Assembly: GCA_016617855.1 (NCBI GenBank)
Contig: JAECUM010016683.1
Coordinates: 1 to 64,000, forward strand
Source of the DNA: Megalonaias nervosa
Lineage: Eukaryota > Mollusca > Bivalvia > Unionida > Unionidae
Direction: 5' to 3'
DNA length: 64,000 nucleotides
In this document: positions 38,101 to 53,600 of the stretch, piece after piece
How positions within the stretch are numbered: position 1 is the stretch's first letter
Layout of the letters: the number at the start of each line of letters is the position of its first letter
The notes under the pieces: model-generated
What the model saw: only the letters and a program-made list of their open reading frames with translations
Database searches by the model: none
Told to the model about the DNA's origin: nothing
Translations under genes and position numbers: made by a program

Positions 38101-41100
38101 TATTTCATAATTAAACTATGCAGAGATGAAGTATTATGTAACGCTTAAAGGAAAACAAACCTCTTGCTACAAATCAAATTTATTAAATGTAAAATATGTA
38201 GAAAATTCAAGATTTACAAAAGTATTGCTTTTTTAGCTCTTATGTAATGGATAATTTTTTCTTATTTCTTTCCACAATCAACAACTTTCCCAATGAACAG
38301 GATGTTGCCATACTTTTAAGCTCTTCATCTGTGAAAGCAGTTATTGTCCCAACCTGTCGTGCTCTACAATTTCGTATTTTGCAGAGGGTTATATTTTTAA
38401 AGAAAAAGAACTTGTCCAGTTTTGCTGACTGGTTATACTAGCTATTTAAAAAAGACCTTAATTTTGTAATTCCCTTTATTTTGGTGTATGATTGATGTGT
38501 ATTATGGGTTACAGAGTATACAGCCTGGCTTTATTTACTTCAGATGTGCACCTTTCGAAAAACTGCTAGCTCTGCTGGACATTTCCCATTTCTGGGCTTA
38601 GAGGTAAATTGTATTAAAAAAGCCAATAACTTTTTTAACATTTTATATACTTGGTAATTCATTAATTGCACTTTAAGAAGGTGGTGTCATCTACTCTGGC
38701 AAAATTTGTTTCCCTAATTTAATTAGCTGTTCGCTTAGATCATGTACAATTTCCACAAGTGGAATATTCAAAGAAATTTCAACCACAGTACACAAACGTA
38801 ATGTAGAGGTATACAAACATTCTCTCCACTGTGCATGTTGTAAGTGTAAACAACTTCACTTTACACGTGCCACTCTCTTAGAAGTTCATAATATCTGCAG
38901 AGCACTCCCGAGTCTATTCTGGTTATGCAGCAAGATGACAGGTGGTTGAAAGTGACTTGAAGCTTTGATAGTTACAAAGTTTGGACTTGATCTACTATCT
39001 TCCAGTGAAAAACCGACATACTCTACCAGTTTACAATGCAAAAGCATTATTTTTGCTACAAGTCTTTCTTTGGTTTCACAAATCCAACAACAACATAAAA
39101 AACAACCTATCACCTCAAATGTAATTTTTTCCATTAACTCTGGACATCAACAAGGAGACAGACATCTGAGTAACTAAATTCAAGAACTTGTTTATGGTAT
39201 CACCGCTTCACATATACAGCCGCTGTTCATCTGCTTCCTTTGGTGGGTGATATATTAAGTTATACTCTGCGGTGCAGAAGTAACGTAATTTTCCCCATAC
39301 TAATGTATGCATGAAGTTTTCAAGGAATTCATTTTTACATTTATGTTTATACCTCTGGAATGTTGTGCCTGATTTGACCCAAACAGGGACACACTGTCCA
39401 TCCTACAAAGACCATACTGTACATGAAACCATGCATGTACCACCCTACTGCTACACAAATTTTCTGTGTTAAACACAAGGAGACTTAATAACGATTGTGA
39501 TTTAAACAGTATTTAATTTAATAATAATTTAACTGCTGCTGCTGTGTGCAAACTGCAGTCATGATGCTGAAAATGCTTTTCATTATATTATTATTTGCAA
39601 CAACAATATAAGTTAAAGAAATAGTTTGAACCAACTTTTTGTTCCTATTAATACTCACACTAGTTTATATGGCTCTTATGAATTTACTGATGATGTAAAT
39701 TATCAGATTTTCAGAATATTTCCAACGAATATGAAAGAAATGGAAAAACTATGATAACATCCATTGGGGAAAAAATGTAACAAGGTAGCATAATAAAACT
39801 AATACAAGGTATCATTTCTTTTTTTCAATTTTAAGACTTACTGCATGCTTATTCCATGTAAATTTAAAAATGTATTATTTATGCAATATACTATTTGCCA
39901 AATCCATGTCATTTCTAGTTAATTTTAAGAGGATTATGTTAAAACTACACTCAGTAGCCATGGTTTCTCTCTCCACCATTCTGTCCCTTGTATGTACAGA
40001 TTTATGAAGCTAATATGCCATTCTCCATGTTATCATCATCATTCTTTGTATGAAAAAGGGCTATTACAAAGTTGTATGAACTAGTCAATCAAACCCACTG
40101 AGTACACAATTCTGAGTCAGTATAATAAGTTTGAAACTAAGCAACTCAAAATGAGCACTTGTTGGAATTTTCTTTCCAAACTTGAAGAATATAAAACCAC
40201 AGCATTTTTAATGCTTACTGAAACATCAGTCAATAATTAGTTATTAGTCACAATGCATGCATTACGCTATGTATTTATGCTAAAATATAGCATTTGCTTC
40301 AGACACATTTACACCATGGTCTACTCTTGAACTGAAAAATCTATGTGATGTATGTATGTATGGAAAACCATTACTGAAAAACAATGGAGAGAATTTTCTG
40401 AATATAGGAGGCATTTAATGAAGAAATATTGGTCTGGCCTGAAAATATGATAATAAAGGTAAGGCTTGAAAACATAATTTTGTGCACATTTCATTCATTT
40501 TTTTTTTGTGTGTGATATTTATTTTTAAAAAAGCTAATTTTTAAATAAATTATGTTTCTCAGAAAATTTTATAACACATTAACATTAGGAAGATGCTCTA
40601 TTACTTCTTAAATCCAGCAAATCATTGAAAGACAAAAACAAATTTGTCTTTCCCATATATATATTCCATATAGACAAAATGAAAAAAAACCTTCCCAACC
40701 ATTGTCTTTACCTTCCCTTACTAGTTCTACTTGAGCGATACCTAAATGAGGATGCTTGCATTTGTGGGGAGGTGTGGGAGGGTTCAATAATAATGTGTAA
40801 GTATTCTTGGAGAAACATAATTTACTTAAAATTTTACTTTCTCCTTGAATACATACTCTGACCACATTAACGTTATGAGAATAGGTACTAGGAGAAGGCA
40901 ATGCAGAGAATGCAGAGAATCCTAACTCTACCTTGGTCACCCTTGAAGAGATAAGGATTCTTCCTTGTATGAGGGTGAAACTCAACCATTATAACAAAAC
41001 AACACAATGGTCCCCAAAGCCATGATGCCATTACCCATGAAAGACAATGGGAATCAACTACATTTTTTTAAAGCACTGTTCCGCACCCATAATAGGACTG

Positions 41101-44100
41101 CTCACATTCAACAGATCTGATTACGGTCTGGGCTGCAGCTATTGGACCCACCAGAGTTAGTTCTTGTCCCAGCAAAGCTAGATCATGCAGATAGAAGCCT
41201 AAGAAAGTTGAGTGCATGTGCCAGCCAACTGCACCTATTATGTCTTGGAATGCCATGTTCCATTCAAATGCGATGCTTGCTAATATTGCTCTGATTTTGT
41301 TAGCTGTAATTTTCATGAGGCATACTTGATTCCCTGATATCTCTGAGTACAATGAGCAAATTACCAACTATAGACATGATGCTTGGGCATAGATAGTTAT
41401 AGCCTCTTTCTGTCTTGACTGGAAGAAAGAAGCTTTGCCCTACTCACCCCACACCTTATACAGTCTTTCAGGTCCTGCATCACTGCCTCCTTAGACTTAT
41501 CAATGTAGGAGAATAGTTGGACGATGATTCTTAGATTGGCTATTGACCGCAGCCTGCTTTTTACTATGAAGTCTAGTTGCATCAGCTGAACCATCTGATC
41601 TGAACAATAGTTTGGGTCCACCGAAAGGATATGCAACTCACTGATACTGCATGCTGAAGCTAAAGCTATTAAGTAACATGTTTTGTATTATATTAGCTTC
41701 AACAAGGAGCTTGCTAAGGGCTCAAACTGTTTTAAATGGGGATATGTCAGTACCCTTGATAAATTCATTTTGGGAAATTGGATTTTCTGTATTAAATTCA
41801 AAATTTGTTAATAGGGCTGGTAAATCCTTACCATGATCTATATCCATTCTACTGTGATGTCTGAGATTATGAAGTGCTAGCCTTTGATGATCATAATGGG
41901 TGCTAACTTTTTCTCCTCACAGAGTTAGCCAGTTCTGGGATTAACGCACTCAAAGGGACAATGCTACTGCTGTTGTAGCAGTCCATGAAAACCTGCCATT
42001 TTCCCTTGTACACCTTCAAAGTGGAGGGCCTTCTAGCTTGTGAGATTCTCTACATAACAGAAGGCTGAAATTCTTTTGTTTGCAAGGCTCTCCTGACAGG
42101 CATTAAGGAGTACCCTGTTAGGGCATGGATGAAACACTTGCAACTCTGGCTGTTTGAGAAGGTTGGGTCTTTGGGGGTATTCTCCTAGGAGTGTCTATCA
42201 CTAGGTCGAAAAGACATTGCACCCAAGTCTTATCCCACCTGATAGGGACTATCAGAATTACTTGGCATGTTTGGCTACTCCCATTTTTTATTATTTTCAG
42301 TAGCAGGACTGTGGGGTGATGGGAGTAGGGGTAGCCACCAAACTCCTCGCAATTAATTGAGTGCATCCACTGCCAACACCTCTGGGTCAGGGACTACTGA
42401 GAAGGTTGGCAGTTTGTGATTCCCTCCTTGTCGCTCGCAGATTTATCATTGGGTGGCCCAAAAGTGCACAAATCCATTAAAAGACAGTTGTGTGGATGAA
42501 CCATTGTGTGCAAAGGGTCTGGGTCATTGACATGACTTGGCCTGACATTATGCCTGCCCGAAATGTGTCTGATCTGGACACACCAGCAGAGAAAATCCCA
42601 AACCAGTATGCATAGTTCTGGTGATTTCACCACCTTCCCCTTGTTTTTCCACCACCACAGAATTGTCCAACATATTAGGGATTACCTTTCCATATACTTG
42701 GTTCTTCCAGAAATGAAATGCATTTACTATGGCCTTCATTTGTAGGATGTTGATGTGGAAAGGTAGCTCCTGTGACCCCTTTTGCTATTGACCGTATTGA
42801 TGTTAGGCAATGTATGGGCTGAGTTAAGTAATCTTAAGAGTTACACAAACTTTCTTGCAGAGATCCACTCCCTGTCAGAAATAAACTCTGCAAACTCAAT
42901 AATCCATGTCATGTGCAACTGAGGAAGGAAAAGAAGACTGAAGTTCATAAAATATTCCATGCCCAGGTGCACAAATTGTTGGGACAGAATAAGGTCAGAC
43001 ATGTCTCAATTGATAAAAACCCTAACTGATTCTAAATGGAAAAATCATTTTTGACCCTGACCAAAGATAAACTTACCATCTCTTTCTGCAGGGTGTCACT
43101 GAAATATGCTGCTAACACTGCTCATGAGAGACAACTGATGATCTTGGTGAAAACCCACTGGCTGATACTGAGGATGAATGGAAGACCAAATTTGGTAAAT
43201 GGTTCCTTGGGAACAATTCTGAAGGAACTTGAACAAGGGTGTGTATAGGGACATGAAAGTATGTGTTGTATAAATCTAAACTGAGAGCGAACTCATCCTT
43301 TTTTAACCAAAGTAAGACTGACTTTTTCATCTCCATTTTGACCCTTACTGTAACTATGTAGTTATAAAGCTGGCTGAGGTCTATGACTAATTTTAGATTC
43401 CTGATGGTCTTGGGTACCAGAAACAGCCTGGAGTACAACCCTGCCAGCTTGTCAAATAGCAACCATATCTCCTGTACATTTCCTGCCTTCCTCTGATCAG
43501 ACAGTACATGTCATGGAATGGGAAGTTGAAAACAACTTGGATCGCCCAATCATTTTCATGAAACAGATTGATTCAAGCAGTTTTTTTAAAAAAGATATGG
43601 CACCCATTGGAAGGCCATCTGTGGGCAGTTGGGGTGGCAAGTTAATGTTGGCTGTTAGGGGGCCTGCAGTAAAAGAAACCTTGTTTCCCTAGCTCTTTGC
43701 CAAACTGCCTCCAGAAATGAGGATTCTGTTGCCACCTGAAATTGGATGGAGGATGACATTTTTGCCTTGAGCATTATTTGGCCTCTTATCCTTTTGCACA
43801 TGATCATCTGTATGCTGTGGCTAAAACTTATTCTGCCTGAAAATAGGTGCTGGTGGCAAGTTGAAGCTGCAGTTCTTGTGGTGCCTGCTTCTGTATTTCC
43901 TCAATTATTCTGCCAAAAAGGAATGGTGTCCCAAAAGATGCAGAATGCAGACCCAAGGCAGGCAATTGCAGGCAGGCGCAAGATTGAGGTTACTGTCAGA
44001 GCATCAGCCATCATGCATGATCATATGTCTTTCAGACCAGTTGAAAAATAGCAATGGAAGTTAAATCAAAAACAGGAAAGACAAGTTTTGTGCTAACAAT

Positions 44101-47100
44101 GACGTGGCAAACAAAACATTTTTGTCCATCTTATAAAACAGAGGACTGGTCATACAGACTGCTGCAATGTTTATAAGTCTGTCTTGCAGTTAATGGAGCT
44201 AGGCACTTGGGAATTGGCAGAACTCTATACTTTCTCCTTGGTTGCTTTAAAACTGTATTCCATGTGCTCCAATCTAGGATCAGTGTAGGGTAAATTGTCA
44301 AGGTTATCCCTGCACTTAAAGCCAGGGTTGTCATCATCAGGAATTCTGTCAGTATCAAAATAAACATCCCCAGGCAAAGAAACAATAATGCCATCATCTC
44401 TATGTACTATCTGATACCTCTATAAAGGACACAAAGAAAATATTTGAGATCACAGCTATATTGGTAACCAGGCAAGTGCCACAGTTTGTCTTGCCAGTAT
44501 GAAATGCTGCAATAGTGTTCACTGGTCTGTTCAGCTACTAACTGGACAGATGGACTGACTATATGTTGTATGGTTTGCATCGCTTCCAGCTAGTGGCTGG
44601 TTTTGTCACCTCCTGATTAATCTGTGCAAAGAAACAAACAGATTGGCTAACCTCATCCCCGTATAACTCTGCATATGATGGGTCTGTACATGGCATGGCT
44701 TCCCAAAGTGATGGATTCCATATCACAGATTGCTGAGTACAGCCTACAGGCTGGCTGGACTGCAGCTGGAATAGTGTTATACAGACTGGTGGTCATACAA
44801 TTCACTGATGTTAAAAAAATACCACAAGTGCCAAGACTTACAGGCCCTAAGGCAAACCTGGACATGTGGGGGTACTTCTGCCCACTGGGCAGCCTAGAAA
44901 AGGGAGTATAGTCTCCAGTAAGCTCCAATTCCTCACTAAGAAATAAAAAGGATGAGATGGAATGAATTCACCTGAGGTCAGCAACTGTGTTGTTACTGTG
45001 CACAGTTTTTAATTCTCTAAAAAGACAAGAAAAATGAGAATATTTGGGAAATAACAAACCTAAACAACACTTATTACAAAAAAGTGAAGAAATATCTGCA
45101 GTGAGCATGAAAATAACCAACAATGTGTACTAACAATAGTGTGTGGATCATGTGGCCAGAAAATAACCAAAGCCAATATTTCTGATAAATCAAATAATTT
45201 CACAAAAAAGTAAATGATTGCAATATACAGTATATAGCTTTACACTCAATACTATATCAAATATGTTGACAGCGGTGTAATAATCCACACGACTGACTTC
45301 GATTCCAGGAGAGGTGTTGGATACAAGCAGTGGTACAAAGATGGGACAAATTTCTTCTTTTAGTCTATATGGATTGCTAGATTTGAGAGGTGGCAGAGCA
45401 TCTTCCTATTATTAATGTGAGTGAGGAATGTATTCAAATGAGAAATTAACTTTAATCCCATGTCTTAGAACAGACCCTGCTTTCACTAGGTTATATAATA
45501 ATTATCTGGAGACTGATAAAGTTACAATTACCTACCTGACAAAGTGGTATCCTTTATCTGTCCTTGTGAGAAGATTCCAGTATTTTAATTCTGAAAATCA
45601 AAAGCATTTATGTTGTAGTATCATGTAACTTTATCTATACTGGTGTTACGTGTCTAGGCTCCTACAAAAAGTAACAAGAAAAAAGTGAAGACAACAAGCT
45701 TTGTAAAATTTAACAAATAATTTATTTCCCTAAAAAACCAAAGTTAAAATGAGAAAAAGAACTTATGGTTTTACAAATCAAATCCAAAAATAATCCAAGA
45801 ATTAAAAAATAGAAGTCCTATTATTAAAAAGTCCTCAATGAAATTGAGTTCGAGTCCTGATGAAATTCAAAATGGAAGGCAATGACGTTTGTTGTGGTCA
45901 GCATCATACTGATCTGTCAACAGTTTCTTTGTTGAATCACAGAAAATTATATTCCAGTTTGGAATTCTGAATAAATTTCAATGCATGTCTTTGTCCAAGA
46001 ATTCTGTATGAGCACTTGTATTCCAGGGAAAATAATCACTTGAAAATCAATAAAATAAAAATTCAACTCAAACTGGTCACAACAACATGTGTTCAGAACC
46101 CGACTGGCAAATTCTTAACAAGACAACAGTTATACACTAATTTAAGACGCAAAACAGATTCCTGTAAGAGGGTCACATCACCTTTCCAGAACAAGATAGG
46201 AGCTTTTTACATGTTTAACATCACATACGCCAGGTATGGCCTTGACTCAACTTAATTCTTACGATGAAAATGAATACAAAAAATTGTTTAAAAAAGTTGT
46301 TTACAAGAATCCTTACTGGCTCTGAATCAAGGTCAGAAACTAGATACAGTGTTTCAATATTAGTTGTTTATCAAATTAACAGTCAGGTCAAACAGAACTG
46401 AATTTAATTTCTGGACAGTTTTCAAATCCAGTAAATAAAGTTACATTTACAATAACATGTAATGGAAATAAAAATATAAAATTTTTATTTAAAACTAACA
46501 AACAAATAATTAAGTTACATATACATAACACTGGCAAGATTCTTACCCTGCCACCATAAAGCATCATTTAGCTACTGCTTATACAGAATGCTTGACAATG
46601 TGGAGGAGCATGAAAATTATTCTAATGACTACCGGGGGCAAAAACTTTAAGGGTGAATGCGATAATTGTGACTAACTGACTTAGTAACTTAACTGTCAAC
46701 TATCAGTGTTTGAACAGACATGACTGAACTGGAAATTCTTTCCTACGCTGTCAAAGCATGACATGTGAATTCCATTACTACATGTTCTCATGTTAAAATA
46801 TACACAACATGGACAATACTGCTTTCTTAAAACCTCACTTACCCTCATGCAAAGAATGTCCAAATTAATGAGAAGATATATTTACACATAAGACAATCAT
46901 TATCTGAAAATTCAACAAATAATTCTGAAAAACCAAAATTTTGTTTGAAGATGAAAGTAATACCCCTAAATTTTCCAACAATACTGAGGTGGAGTTTATG
47001 ACAATGGTTAACTTATAAATATCTATTATACGTCTTTGATTGGAATAGGGAAATCCTACAAGATGGGTCATAATTCCTGTGTAGGAATGGAACTTTGCCA

Positions 47101-50100
47101 AGTTCCACTCACAAATTTGGAGACATTGGGTCTGTATTTCCTAGCTCATGCCAATATGCATGGTTGATTACATTTCTTACATTTCCATGTTCACCCCCTC
47201 CCATTCCCACACAAAATGCCCATTGGTTTTAAAATAAATGGCTCTCCCACTGTTATGATTAAAGCATTAAAAGGACAAAGTGTCTATTTACAATTTTTAT
47301 GACCTTTAGGTTTGGTTTACATAGAAATGTTCAGTGTAAGCTCAGAAATGTACTTAAATCATAGATAGAGAACTTAAGTTCTAAACACAATATAAAAAAT
47401 TGAAAACAACAGGATGTCATGTATGCAGGGCCTTCCCTATCAGACAAGTGCCAGGTGATTTACCTGACTCCTTTTACTTTACACCTGGCTACTTAAAAAT
47501 AATAACAAAAAACTGTATACCCACTGGGGGAGGTTCCCCAAACCCCCTGCCTACTCTGGTAACTCACTCTCCATATTTAAATCAAAATGGAATGCCCTGT
47601 GTATGTGAAGTTAGATAAACAGGTCTGAATTGTGATGCTCCATTCAATACACGTTTCAAACAACATGTGAGGTAGGATAACAGTCAAATGAAGCAGGATA
47701 AGGAGTTTCTGGATCAGCATTCCACCTGGAAAATTTCTATCCATACTGAATGGGAAAATGAGAAATGGTATTAATTTTATTCTATACATGTTCCAGTTTA
47801 TCTCCAGTGTATATGTTCTAAACTACAGAAAGTGTAACTTTCTAGCTATATTTAAAATTGTAAATTTAATCATACCTGCTCCTGTAAAACATTTTGTTAC
47901 ATCATCTTCAATAACTGCCTGAAAAATTGAAAACAGAACAAAAGCTGCAATTTCAATGGATTTATTTTTAAAAATCACAAGGTTCTCTGATTTTATTCTA
48001 TAAAATTACACTGTGGATAATGACCAATCAAAACAGTAATGGAGACATAACACTGAGCTGTTCCATTAACAGGAGAGAAAAAAATATATTTTGTACAGCA
48101 AATGAGCACAATCACAATAAATTTACTAACTTATTAGGTTAGTGCATACACACACACACCCACCTACCTACCTCTCCCTTCATAATTTGCACACTGAGAG
48201 TTTGGTTCAAAAATATAAACCACACTATCAGCAAGGGCACAAATTACCAAGGGACAACAAAGAAACCAGGGGTAGTTGTGACATTGGGACTATTTATTAC
48301 ATATTTTATTATTGTCAATAATTCTTATAAATAGTTTTTTTAATGATGCTGTTAGTTTTTTTCAAAAAATTATCTTTTCTCATGATACAGAAACTCTGAA
48401 TGATTGTTAACAACTTTACTCCATGAGGTCTCAACAACCATTACACGTGTGCAAAAACACTGTGTATTGTGTCACTGCTTGACGTTGCTGTTGATTCACA
48501 ACAATACAAGATTCCTCTTATTAAACAAAACTAGGGTAAATTATTTAGTGAAATAACTTCCAGTGTCAAAACTCAATATTTTTTATTTCATTGTTCTCTT
48601 AGTAAAATAATGATCTGTGATTTAAATGCAAGTAACAGTGAAACTTCTTCTCATCTTGAAGGAAATCTGAGTGCCAATTCAGGAATGTTAAGTTCACTAC
48701 AAGCTCTAGAACTCACTTCTCCATAATGAACTGTATCTTTGAAACAAAGCTTTTTATCCACCAAATACTTATTTCACTTCGCATGCTATTTTTGATCAAA
48801 TTTATAAATGAGTAGGCTAATTTAAGAGTTTAATTATATTACTTACATAATAATATTTATAACAGCGTTCGAATGATCAGCTGAACTGAGTTGGCCTGAC
48901 ACACAACCATGACTGCTAAAATTGCATGTCTTTGAACTTTTCTTTCATTCCACCCTCTTTATTGATTTAATCCAAAAGATACAAAAGATGCAGTTATTAT
49001 GATATTACAAAGCAAGTCTGCTTTTAACTAAGTGTAACAATAGAACAAATACTTCTGCAAGTCAGAGAGCAAAACATGGTCAGCACTTAATTAGCTTTTC
49101 AAAGAAATGCTCAGATATACCTGTGATGGTAGACTGACATATTTTGCATTTGAATACAAGAGGGCATATTGCATTTATGATGATTACACTGAAAATTAAT
49201 TAAAAGATAGAACTGAAACACAAATTTCATTTGACAAAACTTCTTTAATTGATATTTACTTATACAAATTCTGCCATCAATAGGCATTAGTGACATTTTC
49301 ATTTATCAGAATGTATGACTTCTTATTAAAAGTTGTGAATTTCATGATGCTGAGCCAAGTTTCCAGGGACTACGCGCCATTTTAGATGATAAAACCAATG
49401 ATATGTCAAGAGTTCATTTAACAATTTTGATCGCAATTTTTTTATTGTTCAATAAATAGCGGCAACTTTTTTTATATGTTCTAGTAAAATACATTAGGAT
49501 TCATGCCTAACACCACATTACAGGCAGGTCCATAAGTTATTGAGGGACTGTTGTTTGTATGCTTGCACACATACACACATGCACACACATACACACACAC
49601 ACACATCTTGATAAAAGTAGGTTTCAGAATATTTAAAATCCAAAAGTATAACTGTACAACTAGTTTGGCTATCAATGTCTTTCATTTTCAAAATGGTAAA
49701 CTATTATCTTCTTCCCTAAGGATGACCATTGGCCAAATACAAGTATTTATCAGCTGAAACAGTCTACAATGCCATAATACAAGACAAGGGAATGACCCTC
49801 TGCTGGTCAAGAAGAATTTGCTGCAATCCCAGATATGTCTCTCTTTTATAACTGCTGATTACTGAAACCATCTCTGACATTGTTCAGAAACTCTAACATA
49901 CCAAATTTGGTAATAAAACTACCTACTTATGTTTGACTTAATAGGTTCACAAGACACATGTCTGATTGGCACCTTTTTCATTTACAGCCAATCAGATATA
50001 ATAACTCTTGTAGTCAAAACCCTGTGTGCCTACTATTATCCATTCAGAAGAAGTACCATATTTCATGTAACTGTTTGTACACAAAAAAAACAAACAATGA

Positions 50101-50335
50101 TTAATTCAGAGTATGAAAAATTATATGTAAAATAAATAATTATCATTTTGTGGTACAGACCGTGTACTAAATTAAGGGATCATACCAGATCAAGGTCTAT
50201 GGAACACATTATACTCGACAACCTAACGGTACTATACAAAATAAACGTACAAATTCTGTTTCATTCTCCTCTCAACTTAAGAGTCCGATTAAAATAAAAA
50301 TCAAAGTACTCAAAAAGACTTTTGTTGTTATTAGT

Positions 50336-50390
<55 letters not shown>

Positions 50391-50648
50391 GAAACAAAAA
50401 TGTCACAGTGTGCAAGGTCATCTGCATTTAGAGCATACATTGTAGCTGTGACAGTGTGTTATGTTGGCAAAATGATTAATATGGTCTGAACTTGTCTTAG
50501 TTATGAGTATTAGTTATCGGTAAATTTGTGTGCAACGATATGACCCCACGTTGTCCAGAAATTAGGTGCAACTTATAATCTTACAGCAACAGTGGCCTCG
50601 TTATCAGACTGCAATAATCAATAAAAGAACTCAAAAAAAAAATTGTGT

Positions 50649-50692
<44 letters not shown>

Positions 50693-53600
50693 TAAAACAG
50701 TGTTGTGGCAGTGTGCAAGAATTATTTATTGAAGGCGGTTTTGTTTTGAAACTTTTGGAAAGAGAGAGGTTACAGGTCAACTGTAATTTGTATTTTCAGT
50801 TACCTGATGATTGTGAAATTCCTCACGTACCAGGACACTACTATATTCCATTATCAATTAACATCTCTAAATCAACGATTCATTCTTGTCTTAATTATGA
50901 TATACATTATCATAGCAACCACATGGTTATGCATTGTTATTTACATGCTAATTAAATATGCTTAGTGCTTTGGTCAGGTTATTCCAGTTAAAACCAAACT
51001 GAGGGCAAGATTCAACAGAAGAGGTCAAATCAGAGAAGCTACCAATAGGAAAATGAGGCTATCTTTAGGAAAATGAAAATCTGTCAATGTGCTATCAAGC
51101 GCATTGTCCATACAGATGTTTTAAGGGCAAGTGACCATACACATCGCTTGTATTCATACTCGCCAATAAAGATGACAACAGAGGGGTTTACTGTAGAAGA
51201 GAATCGCAATAAAGTGTTAATTATATCCGAGTCAAAACATTACAAGCACTTAACAGATAGTATACATACGAATCAATTGAATGGCATCAGTGACTTTCAA
51301 ATTTACAATACAAAATGACAAAATTTTTACATTTTATGTTTGGATGACTTTAATGAAACAATAAGACTAGTTGTCCAATGGTCTGTGGTCTTCACTTTAG
51401 CATGTACTAAGATATAATTTTTGTTGGATAAGAAAACACAAAAGGGCTTCCGAGCTCATTTTAAAACCCACATGATGTTTTGTTACGGTAATGGACTTAA
51501 TAAACAGAACTTATTAAAGATAATATTTAAGGATATGTTTTGTAGAAGACCTTTGTCCAGTTGTTAAAAAACACCAGGAGATATTGTAATGACATTAAGA
51601 GAGTTTATGCATCAATAATTGTAATTTGTCACCAGTAAAGAAGACAAATAAGGGTGGATCAAAGAATGAGAGTAGATTAACAGAAGAACTGCCATTTTGA
51701 CAAGATATTATTAAAGGCCAGTGGGACAGCTTATAGTGATGTCAAGCACTGGGGAATCATGCTGCAGACATGTAGCATCATGTCCCACCCTGTCACATTA
51801 TTCTGACACCAGGTCAACCAGTCCTAACACTAACCTCTTAATGCTAAGCACCTAGCAAAGCAGCTGTTAGTATCATTTTAAAGTCTTTGGAATGACTCGG
51901 ACGGGGTTTGAACCAGCGACCTCCCGCATCTGAGGCGGACCCTCTAACTAGTAGGTCACCCAAGAAGTCAATATGTAAACTTCTCAAGTCAAATAAAAAA
52001 TCAAAATATGTGGTCAAAAATGTATTAAAAGAAGGAAATTTTCAGTGAATCTGCATGTTGTAGTTTGAAGTATCTGTATCTTACATAGGTATTTTTTCAA
52101 AGCTGTTTGAAATGTGAACTTTTCTTCTTAATTCAAATAAAGAAAACATCAAAATATGTGATTCAAAAGTAATAAAACAATGAAATGATTTATAAATGGT
52201 GGTTATTTGATTTCTTAATCTCCTGTTTCATTCTTTGATGCCTCAATTACAAATTTACAGGAAGTTATCAAACTGTCGGATAAGTTTTAATTCAGGCAAC
52301 AAATAGTTGTTTTTCATTTGGGATTATATCAAACATATGCTCAGAAAAAATATGTTGGTAGTTTGATGTATCTTTATTATACATTGGTATTTTTTAAAAA
52401 CTATTTGAAATATGAACTTCTCTTCCTGATTCAAGTAAAAAACAAAAAAAAACGTAAGTGGTTAAAAGATTGTTAAAGGAAAAGATAAGCAATCTTTCTG
52501 TGTAATCATAAATGGTGATTCTTTATTTCTTATTCGAAGTCTCACTTAAGAACTTACCCAAAATTAATCACTATTTATATCATACACTTAGCAAAACAAT
52601 ACTTTCATCATTGGACGTATCTAAATCATACCTAGGCATATTTTTGAAGCTGTTTGAAATGGGAACCTTCCCGATTTTGAACATATCAAAATATAAGGTT
52701 AAAAAATAATACAAAACAATAAAACCCACCTTAACTGTATAAGTTAATATTTATATTCTCATAAATTTTTGTAAAAACAAAATGGCAATACAGTATTTTT
52801 TATCTTCTTTGCAAATATAAATCTTCTAAGTAAAACTTTTATGTATGATAATTTAAAGGAGCTTCCAACAAATACAAAGTGCTATGTGCAAAAAAATATG
52901 ATACATTTTAAATAATTATTATTTTATAGCTGGACTGTGTACAAAAAATTAAAGGGTATGAAAAAATACATGAAATACGGCAGCTATAATAAGATTTTTA
53001 AGATGGCCATCACAGAAGCCACATTGATAATGGATGTCAGACTGGCACCTATTTCATTTATGACCAACTAGATATAGTATCCATATTGGATACTTTAGGC
53101 CCAGCTAGTCATCACAAGAAATCTTTTATTGAAAATACCATGTTTATATGACTATCCATTAAAGAGTAAATTTACAAGATAGTTGATACTGCAGCCTATT
53201 AGATATCCAAGGGTCACCATTTTCATTAACGACCAACCAGACCCTGGAATGAATATGTCTGAAATTTCAAAATAATATAGCCTAAAAATGTCAGGCATAA
53301 AAAAAGTAAAGAATAAAACTCATTTTTCAATATTAAATGAAACTTTTCTGTAAGAAAAATTGTATACAAGAAAATAATTATGATTTCTATGGACTGACCA
53401 TGTAAAAAAAAAATTAAACTGGTATGAAAAATTACATAAATTACAGTATTCATCATAATGAACATGAAGCTCAAAATCAATCAAACTGCTGGAAAAAGTA
53501 CAAATCCCCTCACTATAGGGCCCTTCATTATAGCATGTCTCATGTTATAAGGTGGATACAGATGCCACTGTATAATGTAGTATTAAAATTATAAGGTGGT

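Larger units (their letters stand above)
40541..45453 (-). mobile_element. DIRS-like retrotransposon copy D7, both ends present
   Basis: 3' terminus aaataaattatgtttctcag at 40543, 5' terminus at about 45375-45453 (ggcagagcatcttcctatta..ttaatgtgag..gtattcaaatgagaaat), which is the inverse of the 3' end (aaca.ttaggaagatgctct). The internal complementary region is at 40787-40880. Order on the minus strand: gag-like (43900-44950), RT (43112-43462), RNase H and linker (42118-42739), recombinase (41068-41636). About 4.9 kb, with several frame breaks. Confidence 0.87.

Noticed and set aside
50566..50955. 129-residue plus-strand frame
   Set aside because: Crosses a GA microsatellite and has no recognisable motif.
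51073..51318. 81-residue plus-strand frame
   Set aside because: No motif, signal or splice support; length is possible by chance in this amount of sequence.
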